The notes under the pieces: generated by a model | Database searches by the model: none | What the model was told of the DNA's origin: nothing | What the model saw: only the letters and a program-made list of their open reading frames with translations | Part shown: piece by piece, positions 33,808-45,369 of the stretch | Position numbering within the stretch: the first letter of the stretch is position 1 | How the letters are laid out: each line of letters opens with the position of its first letter | Position numbers and translations under genes: made by a program | Origin: Trichaptum fuscoviolaceum | Taxonomy: Eukaryota; Basidiomycota; Agaricomycetes; Hymenochaetales; Trichaptaceae | Assembly: GCA_910574455.1 (NCBI GenBank) | Contig: CAJSYZ010000006.1 | Coordinates: 372,001-436,000 of the forward strand | Reading direction: 5' to 3' | DNA length: 64,000 bases

Positions 33808-36277
33808 TTATAGGTCCTTAAACCTTGAGTTATAAATAAATTGTCAGTTTGGGAGAGAGAAAAGACTTTGAAGAATGGAGTACGTACTCTGAGCTGGAAA
33901 GGACTTGATTTATCACAGAAACCGCTGGTCCAATGTTAGATGAAAGGCACGAAAATGTCTCAGTAGTAAGGCCATCGGCCCTCTTTCCTATGTAGTCGGC
34001 CGGGACTTCTACAGTGACAGCGCCTGCGAACAAGACACCAATAATGGCTACGACTAGAAGTTGAGTATGGGCGGGAATAGCAAGCGACCTAGAACCAGAG
34101 GTGCTGCCGGCGCTACTGCCGCCATTTGATGAACCAGAACCCTCTGATTTTGAAGGCGAAAAACATTTCTAAGGTAAGGACATTTGAGAAATTCCGAATT
34201 CCAGCGATGCGACAAATGAGATTCACCGACCTGGAACAGTTGGATATCCTTTGAGAAGAGGGCCACCTGAGTTGAGTTATCAAAGAGATCATAGAATGAT
34301 CCTTCAGCTCCGGCGTTAACGGACATTCCACCGCCAACGCCAACGCAACCGTTAAGCTGTGTTGGCGCATCGGTTGTGCCTTTGGACGGATCGCCTTTTG
34401 TCGCACCATCGTTTAGTGACAGGTTAAGAGACGCGAAAGTATCGAGATCCAAGAATATGCTTGCGGATACATCTTCGAATACCGTCAATCCGAGATTTAG
34501 CTACGCAAGACGTCCAGTCAGAAACTCTCAATGTATCTGTAGCACATGAAGGAGAGGAAACAGAATACAAACCGAAGGAATGAGATGAGCGGTGATTGTT
34601 GCATTTGATGCGACACCCGGACTAACAGACAAAGTTAACGCTGCATTGAAAGAAGTGTCAGAAAGGTAACGAATAATACTTTCGAGCTGCTTACGCGAGT
34701 CCTGTGGTGACGCTTTTGCGCTTGATGAATGTCCGTCAGAGGGCGGGAACACGAGCTGTAAGTTGTCGACGTGGTATGCCAAGTCAACGCCGAGGTGCAC
34801 TTCTGCATCAATGTCAAGCGTGGCCTCTGCGAAGAGATTGAAAAAAGGCCCAAGGGTGAACACTCTATGTATATCGAACAGTCAGTAAATACACTTGGAG
34901 GAGTCGATATGGATCATACCCAGGAACGCTCAAACTAGCGGCGGGGATCGGCAAGGAGAACAGCGGGCCTTTGAGACCAGTATCGAATGTACCCTATTTT
35001 GATTATTTTGATAATTGAGTCTTCGGTAAGGCATTTGCCTCTAATGGGGAGGGAGACCTCTTACTATGATTTCTGCATCTAAAGTCAAGGAACCATTGAT
35101 ATCTGCCGTCATGTCTGAAGACGTTGATACCATCAGATAGGCTGAAGAGAGTCTCGGGTTCAGGGGAACATACTAGCGATGACGGCGACTTCCGTAATGC
35201 TCGGAGGAACGAGCGTGCCGGCTACCATGAACCCGAGCAAGATTTGTGCATCCGCCTTTGCCTCAAAACTTACACTGACAGTGTCATTACCGTCCGAACA
35301 AGGGATAGTTTGATCGAAGACGTTGAAGGATGTGTCGATGTTGACCGGGAAGGTGGTGTTATCGGTGAAAGATGTTCCATTGGGGCCATCAGTCACCGTG
35401 GCATCTTTCAGTGCTGAAGAGGTATTCAGTCGGTCTGGAAGAGGGAGAGCTAAAGATAGTTGAACCCACATCGAATCGCAAGGTCTACCGCATTAGACAG
35501 CTCATGTCGAGGCATACCAAGTGATCGCCTTTCTGGTGGTACAGGTACAATAGAAGGAACTTTCACAGCACCCGCATTTGTAGACCCAGTGACAAAAATA
35601 TTTATAATACCAGATCTGGGTTTTCGGGTTCAGAAACGAATGTCTGAAAAAACAATAGAAGGTGTAGTGTTGCTCACTTTGCTACATCCACCTTATGAAA
35701 GTGGGAGTCGACTGATAGCGCCTGTACCTGAGGCAACACACCATCACGTTTCACAAGTTTCCTTGCGACGTGTTCAGGGATCTCCTGATCTTCAGAAATC
35801 CATGATTTGGCCACTCGGGCGAAAGGCCCCTTCCCACACTGATCAAATCAAGGATAAATCGTCAGGAAGAGGAAGAGGTGCCTAGGCAAAGACTCGGGAT
35901 ACGTACGGTCGATGGAAGGCGCACAATAGTACCTTCTGCACCACCTTGATACAGGTGGCCGCAGTCGTCCTCCCTGCTGGCACATACAAGTCGAAGGTCA
36001 GATGTGCAGTTAAGGACCACCCATCCAGAGACTTCTGTAATGTCTGAGATCGAAGTGGATGACCCCGACTGACACACAAGAAAGTAAGTATATGATCAAT
36101 GGCTTATGATCAAATAGGACGTACAATCTTCACTGTACCCGACATGGAGTTCGAGCTTGCTGGAATGTCATAGGAACAAGTGCCGTCGAAACACGGCATT
36201 GACTGTCCGCTCACAGTACTTGCTACCACGCAGAATAAAACGAATGGTGTTATCCGTGAAAGGGGATAGAAACGCAT
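33808..36277 (-). CDS. DUF7029/DUF7223-like protein with C-terminal helix, paralog 2
   Basis: Closest relative of paralog 3. The start at 36277 gives signal peptide MRFYPLSRITPFVLFCVVAS and then PCFDGTCSYDIPASSNSMSG. The N-terminal module includes GWVVLNCTSD, GGAEGTIVRLP and CGKGPFARVAKSW, and the KRDG dibasic site follows. The middle has beta-repeat segments (ATLDIDAEVHLGVDLAYHV, ASIFLDLDTFASLNLSL). The C-terminal part reads KCFSPSKSEGSGSSNGG, a hydrophobic helix (TQLLVVAIIGVLFAGAVTV), then YIGKRADGL and the tail TFSCLSSNIGPAVSVINQVL. The last intron restores SSSEFKDL with stop 33808-33810. An in-frame ATG at 36391 lies upstream of the TATA box (36399-36405 gives transcription after it only narrowly), so 36277 is preferred. 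Probably membrane tethered with a large outside domain. Confidence 0.82.
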
Positions 36278-37461
36278 GCTTAATGAATGTGGAAGTGGTT
36301 GTAGCGCACCCGCTAGAAATCTGGAGAATGAATGGAGGAGCGTGGAAGTTGGGAGGAGCGATAGCAAAGCACATATAAAAGATCCTACCATATTCTTCCT
36401 TTATAGATTTTGGCAGGGGCGTACATGGACCTTGACCGCATTTCTTCCGTCTTGATATTAGAAAAGCTGTGGACGATCAATCATAGGGCCAGTGCAGCAG
36501 AAAGTCAAGTTAACGCAAAGTAGATATATCCGAACAAGTGCTTCCACCAGGTGACGTCGGTTAGGTGACTACACATAGCATACGCAGGGCGGTTAAGCTT
36601 CCTCGGACGTTCCATCTCCAGATATGAATATTAGGAGACTGTAGCGAGGAGGCCATACGCTGAACTGGTCAACGTTACGAGTAAATGAGCGCCTAGGCTT
36701 TGTTTCACCTGCGCGGCGACTATACTGTACCTCTGATTGACGCCCTTCAGAAGTGAAAGGGGGAACCAAATTCTAGAGGTATATGATCGTTCATATGCTG
36801 ATGCTAAGCGGGTGATTTATGAATCTTCAGCGCATCAAGTCGAGTGAATGTGTGATGATGTCGCAACTTCGAGCAGTATCCTCCAAGCTGCATTTTTCCT
36901 AGCGCATCGGAGGACCACATAAGTAGAAAGTAGAGAGATGTAGTCGATGAGACAGAAGGATTATAAGTTTCAGAACCAGTAATGTCTTCCATGAGTAGAC
37001 CAGGAAGTTCAGCGAGGAAAAATTTAGTAGTAGAGGGCATGAAAATCTCCGGGTGCCAGTGATGACTCAGTGGATAGTGTACACTGGCAGAACTTGAAGT
37101 TACATTTTTCCACGCAACAATTATGTATTTCAACTTGAGGTTCTCACGCAATCTAATTCGCACAAGACCCTCGGGCTGTACATAGCCTTGTATACACATT
37201 CATTTCATCCTTTATCTTCTTAGATGTTGACTATAAGGTATGATTGGATACCTATCCGATTGTTTACGAGCTCCTATATCTCATAGTACCAAAATACCAA
37301 CCGCCACCTCCAGGTCTTGATTCGTTGGTCTTCATGTCCTAGTCGATTTCTACCGCTGCGAATTTTTATTATATATCACAAGAACTAAGATAAACACAGC
37401 TTCTTCCTATCCCGAGCTATGTTAGCCTACAGTACCCAGTACCTAAGTGAGTTGCTGACTG
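36278..37461. other. intergenic, paralog 2 promoter plus unassigned frame
   Basis: This 1.18-kb gap contains the TATA box of paralog 2 and the 3' flank of the TAP-like hydrolase gene. A minus-strand open frame of 131 codons (36804-37199) has no recognisable motif or splice partner. Confidence 0.5.
36399..36405 (-). promoter_or_regulatory. TATA box of paralog 2
   Basis: TATAAAG on the minus strand, 122 bases before the ATG at 36277. The identical heptamer stands 131 bases before the ATG of paralog 3. Confidence 0.5.
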
Positions 37462-40180
37462 TCACCCGCGCAATATACAATCTTGTGGTATTGAGTGGGT
37501 ATCCTTAATCGTCTCCAAACTAAGATGACCAACCCGCGAAAAGTCAGAGTCAAACAAGCGAGGGACAATGTCCAATTTCCGGAGCTCCTCTGCAGCATGC
37601 AGTATTATATCATCTCCGGCACTGAGCGAGTTTGCTTGATCCAATGTCTCCCCATAGATCGAGCTCTCTGTCTGGCAAATTGTCCCCTCCTTCGGTAGAG
37701 TTCCGTTTAAGAAGTAACTCCGGACGGCCTTAAAGGTGCATATCGAAGCCGCAGAGATGGAGCAATGCTAAAGTAAAAGTTGATGTTTGCAAGCAGAAAT
37801 CACGAGAACAATGACTTACTCCAGATGAATTCTGTGTAAGAACCACTGAATTATTGAATCCATTCGACATTTTGAACGCGCTATAGAACAAAAGAGTTGA
37901 TGAAAGTGTAGAGCAGCAACTTTACGACGTACTTCCAAAGAGGCGTGACAGGATCTATTCCAGATTAGGTTCTGCTTGGAACAAGAAATGTATCATGTAT
38001 TCCTCACCTGCCGTATTCCCGATGAGTAGTAATGGATGGCTCGTGTTTTGCTCGAACGATCCTGTAAAATAATGTCAGTGACTTGATAAAATAGTGAATA
38101 ATCACCTCACCTTTGAAACGGTCTTTGGCATGTAAGGTCCACCCACTAAACCGGACACATCATAAGCAAACGCCGTACACAAAGTAGCAGTGGGGATGCA
38201 TCTTACGTGCAATAAAGGTGTATTGGCCAGACATCTGAGAACGAGGTGTTTTGCGCCATCTTTTCGTACAGTGCACGAGATTCCTCTAGTGTTTCGTCAT
38301 TGGGCGGCGCATCACCGCATGCTATAGCAAGCAAGTGCGTATTTCCATCCCAAGGGAGGTCTGGCTCGGAACAGTGACAAGCGAACAAAAAATCCAAGCC
38401 ATCAGAAAGGCTCAACATGACACCCCTTTCGAGTTGAGCTAGGATTGACATAAGAAATTTTCCTCCGCCTCCATGCGTGGTATAAAGGAAGCTGAAGATC
38501 CATGCCTTCACCCTTGTATAATCGATCAGTCCATACGTATCTCGAGATGCACCGCCTCCGCCAATTGTCAGAAACGGGATAGGCTCCGCTTTTATCTTCG
38601 TTAGAAGCTTGTCAATACGTTCCGCAATGAGTTCCGCATTTGCTTCATACATGGGGCATTCTTTTGGACCAGCATGAACGCAGGATTGATAGATATCGAA
38701 CAATGCTGCGTCTGTGTCGCGGAGGTTATTTGACCAAAGGCCTACGCATACAAGGTGAGTCTTGTATGTTCTTGCTTCATGTCCATGAAGCTCACCTGCA
38801 TAGTAGTCCTCAGAGTCGACTACTCCATCAATTATGATTCTTCCGACTTTATCCTATTCTCGGATGTCAGCCGTGGCTATTAATCGTAAGACATGAGTCC
38901 GTACTGGGAACATCGCAGCAAATCTGTTAAAGCATTAGCATCACAGAACAATATTGAGATAGCTTATGCTTACGTAGCGCCCAATACCGAGCCATAACTT
39001 CAATATGTCATAAGTAAGACAGAGGATAGAGATGTCCATCAAGACGTACGAGAAGCCCCAGTATTGCAGCTTGTCCGAACCAGTCGCATTGATGATGCTC
39101 AGCATGTCAGTTGCAACCGTAGCTGTCGATACATGCGACGCAGCCTTTTCCGCCCTAATCTCCGCAAGCTTCCCTAGAATCTTGCTTCTTACGTATAAAT
39201 CACTGAATGCCGACGAGGACGCGTTAAGGTTGGAAGGCGTCTCTACTGTGAACTTCGCTGCCTCAATGGTGGTCTTGAACACGTTAAATCCAGGAGTCGT
39301 AAAACCGACACCTAGCAATGTACATAATTAAAGCATGTTTAATCATCACAGAAGTCATACCTCGAGGGTCAAATCCGATGAAATCAAACTCGTCGCCTAT
39401 TAGCTTGCGGAAGCTTCGTGATGCGCCCAGAACGGTTATGACACCGGAGCCTCCAGGACCGCCTGCAGATGCAATGTTGAAGGCTTAAATTAGAACTTAG
39501 AAGTATGTACATATGTAGATGAACAAACCCGGATTGAAAAGAATGGGCCCTTTATACTTCTCATGCCCAGGAGAATACGCTGACGGATATTTAACGAGAG
39601 CTACTGCAGCCCGTTCGCCGTCTGGATCAGAGTAATCCATCGGAACCTAGAATAAAAAGAGACGATGAGCTCATGATAAACCTCAGATTTGTAAACTAAC
39701 TCACGCTGAGTCTGGCGCATTGGAATTGCAAGCCGAATACCCCATAGTAGCAGTCTGTCCAGTTCGGTTGCTTTGTTGGTACGTGCTATATGTTTCAAAT
39801 TGCATTATGAGAATGAATAGAGTTTCAGTCAGTGGACGAATGCTCACCTCAGTCCAATTGAAATTGTTCCCCAAGTGTACTACAGGCTGGCTATTGTGGG
39901 AGGTTGAGGATGGTTCTGTGCTGTGGCTAAAAAGCATACGGAAGTTTGGCCATTTGATGCTTGCACGTGGGGCGACCCAGTAGATAAGGACAAGTTGAAA
40001 GATTAAAGCAACGGCTATGAGACGAAGAGTTTGTGTGGACCTGTAGTTGTGCTTCGGCTCTGGGTTTGAGTTGCAAAACTTGCTGTTGCTGTGGACTTCG
40101 GGTTGTTCGACGCTGAGCATCCGTTTTCCATTGTCTCTCGAGACAGCACCAAACTCGTCGCCTGTAGTGCTACGCTCCAT
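37462..40180 (-). CDS. membrane-anchored alpha/beta hydrolase, TAP-like C-terminus (S33 type)
   Basis: Alpha/beta hydrolase resembling tripeptidyl aminopeptidases (S33), which release short peptides from N-termini. The ATG at 40180 begins MERSTTGDEFGAVSRDNGKR; a longer frame upstream opens only with TTG. A membrane helix (LRLIAVALIFQLVLIYWV) about 55 residues in suggests a type II anchor with the catalytic part outside. Core motifs are ILFNPGGPGGSGVITVLG (oxyanion region), FIGFDPRGVGFTTP and WGFSYGSVLGATFAAMFPDK with the nucleophile Ser. RIIIDGVVDSEDYYAG follows. The TAP-like C-terminal part has SGWTLHAKDRFKG (first residue Thr here), LLLIGNTADPVTPLWNA with the Asp and SSGHCSISAASIC with the His. 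The triad is complete. It lies between DUF paralogs 2 and 3 on the same strand. The last 55 residues (to stop 37462-37464) are less conserved. Confidence 0.87.
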
Positions 40181-40840
40181 CTTATACACAGAATCGCGGA
40201 AACGCTGCCAGAGTATGTGAACAAAGTCGCCAAAGCCAATAGTCACCAGCAGACGGCCTCTCCTTAATCTCGCACGGAAGACCTTAGATTTATAACCTTT
40301 CAAAGCGCAGTGTTGCCGTCATTCATTCTGATAATCAATAGCTCCGCAGCTACTCAAGTGACTCCTGGGAACAAGAACTGCATGGTAGTTTGAGCGTTAA
40401 TCAAGTTAATATGATGAGAAGCAGGAAACCTAAATACGCACCTAGTTCCGGTAATGCCTCCGCTCCACTTGGAGCATTCGGAGACAGTTTAAGTATGTAA
40501 GCATCCAATGACATCGGAGCATAATGACATTTGAGTGGCATTATTGCCTAACATTGGCTTTAAGACATGCAAACTGATTCAGTACCAACACTGCCGACAC
40601 TCGTCGAATGAATCATCACATATAGTATTATACTGGCATCCCGCGATGTACTGGATAGACAAAATACGTACCTCATGTACTGAAAGCAAGCATGTTGTCA
40701 CGACTGTCCGAGATAGAAGGCTTCAGTATCAAGCTATTTCTTTGCGCAGGAACCCTCAAGAACTTTGTACACTGACAGGGTCGATGAATGTACTTCTAGA
40801 TGCTGACGAATTGACCGTTTAAACAATCGAAGCTCAAACT
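40181..40840. other. intergenic between hydrolase and paralog 3
   Basis: 660 bases with the promoter of the TAP-like hydrolase and the 3' flank of paralog 3. A plus-strand 95-codon open frame (40535-40822) is not recognisable. Confidence 0.5.
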
Positions 40841-43265
40841 TCACAGGTCCTTGAAACTTAAGTCCGATGAAAAGCAATAATCAGGGCATGATAGAAGTAT
40901 TCAGCATTGAGGAAGACAGAACATACCCCGAACTAGATATAACTTGATTGATCACAGATGCTACTGGTTTGATGTTCGGGGAAGGGCACGAGAACGGTCC
41001 AGTGGAGAAGTCTTCTGTTGTCCTTTCCAGGACGTTCGCCGGGACGGCATTAACGCATGTGAGGACCGTACTGAAAATGGTAACGAATAGAAGCTGTGCA
41101 AACAAGGAATAAACGGAGGCCATGTATATTTTCCTAGTTCCCGAAGAGCTACCACCTCCGTTAGATGAACCGGGGCCTCCAGATTTTGGACCCGAGAAGC
41201 ATTTCTAAGGCGAGAAGTCCTGAGTTTTGGTACCATGGGCGGAGGTGGTTCACTAACCTGGAACAGCTGATTATTCTTCGATAGGAGCGCTACCTGAGTT
41301 GTGTTATCGAATAAATCAAAGAATGATCCTTCTGCTCCGGCATTCACGGACATTCCTCCATTCACTCCAATACAGCCGCTAATTTGCGCTTGCGTGTCGT
41401 CCGTGTCCGTGTCTTTGGAGGAGTCGCCAAGTGTTGCATTAGCGTCCAAGGAAAGACTCAGAGATGCGGAGGTATCGAGATCCAGGAATATAGTAGCTGA
41501 TACATCATCGTTGAATGTTGTCAACCCAAGGTTAAGCTATGCAGCGTTAGTCATACACTTTGCAATCGTTCGTAAGGTAAGGAGGATACGTACCGAAGGA
41601 ATAAGATGAGCAGTGATCGTGGCATTGGAAGCGATACCTGGGCTGACTGACAATACTAGAGCTGGAAGTAATGCCAATGGGAAGTCAGAAGGGAAGCAAT
41701 CACTGTTGAACATGCTCGCGTGAGTCCTGAGGTGTCGCTGATGCACTTGACGAGTGTCCGCTGGAGGGTGGGAAGACGAGCTGAAGGTTGTCGACACGAT
41801 ATGCTAGGTCAACAGCTAGGTGAACTTCGATATCTATCTCTAACGTCGCTTCGGCAAACATATTGAAGGACGGCCCAATAGTGATAAGTCTAGAATAAGC
41901 AGTGTTAAAAGACATTAAGCTGAAAACCACGTAATCATACTCTGGAACACTCAAGCTAGCGGCGGGGATGGGCAAGGAGAATAACGGGCCTATGCGACCG
42001 GTGTCGAATGTTCCCTGCCATATAACACTTAGAAGATAAGAAACTGGAAAAGGGAACAGTAGTTCTTACAACGAGCTCGGCATCAAGCGCCAAAGAGCCA
42101 TTAAGGTCTGCAGTCAAGTCTAGTATAGTTGTTTGAGTTAGATAGTTTGGAGGGCTTGTGAGGTACAATACGACGAACTAGCGAAGAAAGCGGCTTCCGT
42201 GATATTTGGTGGAGCGAGCGTGCCTGCCACGACGAACCCAAGCATGATTTGGGCATCCGCTTTTGCCTCAAATCCTACACTGGTCGTATCATCGTTGTTG
42301 GTGCAAGGGATGGACTGATTAAAGACGTTGAAAGACGTGTCAATGTCGACCGGAAAGGTGGTGTTTTCCGTGAAAGTTGTTCCATCGGGATCATCGGTCG
42401 CATCTTTGAATGCTGAGCAGAGCTTAGGCAGTTCAGTAGGCAAGTTGCAAAGGAGAACTTACAGCGAATCGCAAGGTCTACCACATTTGACAAGTCGCGT
42501 TGATGTAGTCCAAGTGACCGTCTTTCTAACGGAACAGGTGGAAGAGAGGGCACTTTGATAGCGCTAGGGTTCGTAGAACCTACAACAAAAATGTTTATAG
42601 CACCAGACCTGGCGTATAGAGGGTAGAGTAAGCATCCATATCCATGCGAGGATCAACGACTGCTTACTTTTGAACATCCACCTTATGGAAGTGGGGGTCC
42701 AATGATAGCGCCTGTACTTGAGGTAAGACGCCGTCTCGTTTCACAAGCCTTCTGGCGACGTGATCGGGAATTTCCTGGTCTTCAGAAACCCATGATTTAG
42801 CCACACGGGCGAAAGGGCCCTTCCCACACTGATCAAAGCAAGGATAAATCGACAGAAAGAGGCGCTCAGGCAAAGGCTCGGGGATACGTACGTTCGATGG
42901 AAGGCGAACAATAGTGCCTTCTGCGCCGCCTAGGTACAGGTGGTCGCAATCATCCGTCCCGCTGGCACACACTAGTCGAAGATCCTGTGTCGTGGTGTCA
43001 GATGTGCAGTTTAGGACTACCCATCCGGCGACTTCGGTTATGTCGGAGATCGCGCTAGGGGGACCCGTCTGCAAGACAAGACATGAGAGACGCGGCCCAC
43101 GGTTGGTAATAAAATAGGACGTACAATCATCACCTTTCCAGACATCGAATCCGAGCTCGATGGGATATCGTAGAAGCATACGCCGTTAAAGCAAGGTGTC
43201 GACAGACCATTCGCAGAAATCGCTGACATGCCGTGTATGGCGATTATGATCGCACTCGCACGCAT
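40841..43265 (-). CDS. DUF7029/DUF7223-like protein with C-terminal helix, paralog 3
   Basis: Third member of the family in this block. The start at 43265 gives MRASAIIIAIHGMSAISANG as signal peptide, then PCFNGVCFYDIPSSSDSMSG. The N-terminal module (GWVVLNCTSDTTTQDLRLV, CGKGPFARVAKSWVSEDQ) is nearly identical to paralog 2, and KRDG follows. The beta-repeat middle includes ATLEIDIEVHLAVDLAYRV and ATIFLDLDTSASLSLSLDAN, closing LFQKCFSGPKSGG. A Gly/Ser linker leads to a hydrophobic helix (YSLFAQLLFVTIFSTVLTCV) and the tail PFSCPSPNIKPVASVINQVI. The final intron gives SSSGFKDL, stop 40841-40843. A dibasic site equivalent to GKRADG of paralog 2 is absent after the helix. Likely membrane tethered; function unknown. 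Paralogs 2 and 3 probably arose by a later duplication than the split from paralog 1. Confidence 0.82.
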
Positions 43266-45369
43266 AGCGTTAGCCTGACTTTAGTGAACTCCCTGGTGAC
43301 GCCGAGCAGATAGGAAAGTAAGTGGGAGGACGAGAGAATGCGGTTCGATGAATAGTCCAGTGTACGATGAAGTGCGAAATTCATCTGAATTCCGTCTTTA
43401 TAGAATCTTTCCAACGAACACGCAACTTCAGCCTGTTCCATTTTCGGTAAAATCAGAAGAAAGGACAGCGATCAATCAAGAACCCATTACAAGACTCCTC
43501 GTGTAAAGAGTTCTTGGAATGATAATCTTCCGGAGATCAGGTCAACACCGCTGTCGCTTACAGCGATGGCAGACGAGGTTTACATGCAGATTATCGCAAT
43601 CAGCACGGTCCTGAAGTTTTTGAGTTAGTGCCAAACATGGTCAAGGCAACAGCGTTTCCACGCAAACGTATTATCTTCAGTGAGAGCATTAGCAGGGGTA
43701 CTCAACGTTGGGAGTGCGGCCACAGATATATGCAATTAATTCGGATTTCCCACCGCGAACCGACAGTGGCATAAGACGCTGAGCTTTCATCCGATTTAGA
43801 CGCTGGAAGCTCATCAATGATCTACTGCATGTAATATTCAATTGTGAACAGTCACGAACCTCTCGGCCTGAGGACAGCCTCCTTTCACTTCGTAAGGCGT
43901 CAATCACCAGAGCTGACCGTGATCGGCATATTCGGGGAGTGAAACGCATGAAGAGCGAAAGCTACTGAAATGCGATGTTCCCCAGTTGAATGCTGCCATC
44001 AATATCGTCTCAAGGGTGGTCATCCCTTGCGAGTCGTTATCCGGGATGATCAAAGAAGCACCAAACTGACGAAGAATCCCATCAGGGTCCCAGGAGTATT
44101 TCTGACTGACCTCTGGTCCAAGATACAGTCCTGCACGTTAGGTTACATGTGCCGTCGTCGCCGCAGATACATTCGACACGACTGGACCGCCAATGTCTCC
44201 TTGAGGTTCAATTTGAAGGAATCTATGGTAGAGCACGGAGATGAAGGTTCTTAAGAGGACGAAGAGATTTCCATGAGATCTAGGTCGATTGAAGCATTGA
44301 TTGACTTTCACCGCCGCTCAGGATTTTCTGGCTTAAGCTTAATGTTGTATTTAGAAGAGGATTTAATGGAGAAAACGACAGAACATCGGGGATGAGCGAG
44401 TTATACAACTTGAATGAGGTTCGAGTCTGGTGTTAACGTTGACGAGGTTAAAGTCATTCTCGGAACTTAAAAGTAGTAAGTTCACACGCTTTTCAAGTTA
44501 GTGATAGATTGTAGCATGTACCAATTACAATCATAAGACATGAGCCTATACATACAAAGATATCTTCAAACTACAGTACAGTTCTTTATCTCGAGCTACT
44601 TGATGTCTACGCTCTTCGCTGCTGCGCATTCGCATCTAATTCTGAAGAGACTGCGGAATACGACCAATGACGATGTCAATTATGAAAATATCAAGAACGT
44701 TTCGCTAGACTTGCATACCATCTCTCACACACCAAGGTGAGAGATGATATCGATAATCGCGTCCACGAAGAGTATTCTGAGAACTGGAACGTCAGCTTTA
44801 ACCTTCGCTCTCCCATTTGAAGACGGGGCGTACCTTATCTTCCCCCACCCTTCTTCCGTTTCAACGTTGGATGATATAATCTTCAGACATTTGAAAAACA
44901 ACAATTCATATATCCGGAGAAACGTGAAGCCCGAAGCCCTAAATCCGGTGCGACGAGAAGCAGGAGGCCTTCATCTGAAGAGACACGTAGACTAGTTGTC
45001 CCATGACTTGGTTACTTGAGGAAGCATCTTTGGAAGGCATTTTGTCGACAAGAACCCCACAGGACAGGATTAGCGACGAATGGTCACGATGCGCAGCGTA
45101 AAGGAGCAAGAAAAGGCGTGAAGCTTGAGAAAATTTCGTATCAAAAATTCATATCAGGAGAGCTGTGCCCGCGCCACCTGTAAACAGAAACAAATACACC
45201 TCCTGACGTTAGTCGGTTTGCCGCGCGCCGGCCTGCTGCCCAACGTCCACCAACGACTCCCTTAACGTCGCGAACGTCGGGCACGGCGTGCACATTGTCC
45301 TCCACGACGTCTCCACTCTTTACAATTGTCGCCTAACCGAGCTTTTTCTCTCTTGCCGTCGCCGCCACT
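43266..45369. other. 2.1-kb divergent intergenic region
   Basis: Lies between paralog 3 (leftward) and the glucan synthase gene (rightward) and must contain both promoters. Open frames around 43689-44254 and 44540-44995 on either strand are short, stop-ridden when extended, and unrecognised. The last 100 bases before 45370 are C/T-rich, as is common at fungal transcription starts. Confidence 0.5.
43396..43402 (-). promoter_or_regulatory. TATA box of paralog 3
   Basis: TATAAAG on the minus strand, 131 bases before the ATG at 43265. It matches the element of paralog 2 in sequence and spacing. Confidence 0.5.

Noticed and set aside
36278..36391. Upstream ATG for paralog 2
   Set aside because: It lies only 8 bases after the TATA box, so it is probably outside the transcript, and the downstream ATG gives a signal peptide aligned with the other paralogs.
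36804..37199. 131-codon minus-strand frame
   Set aside because: No recognisable motif; possibly chance, recorded only in the intergenic entry.
40181..40303. N-terminal extension of the TAP-like hydrolase
   Set aside because: The longer frame opens with TTG; the first ATG is at 40180.
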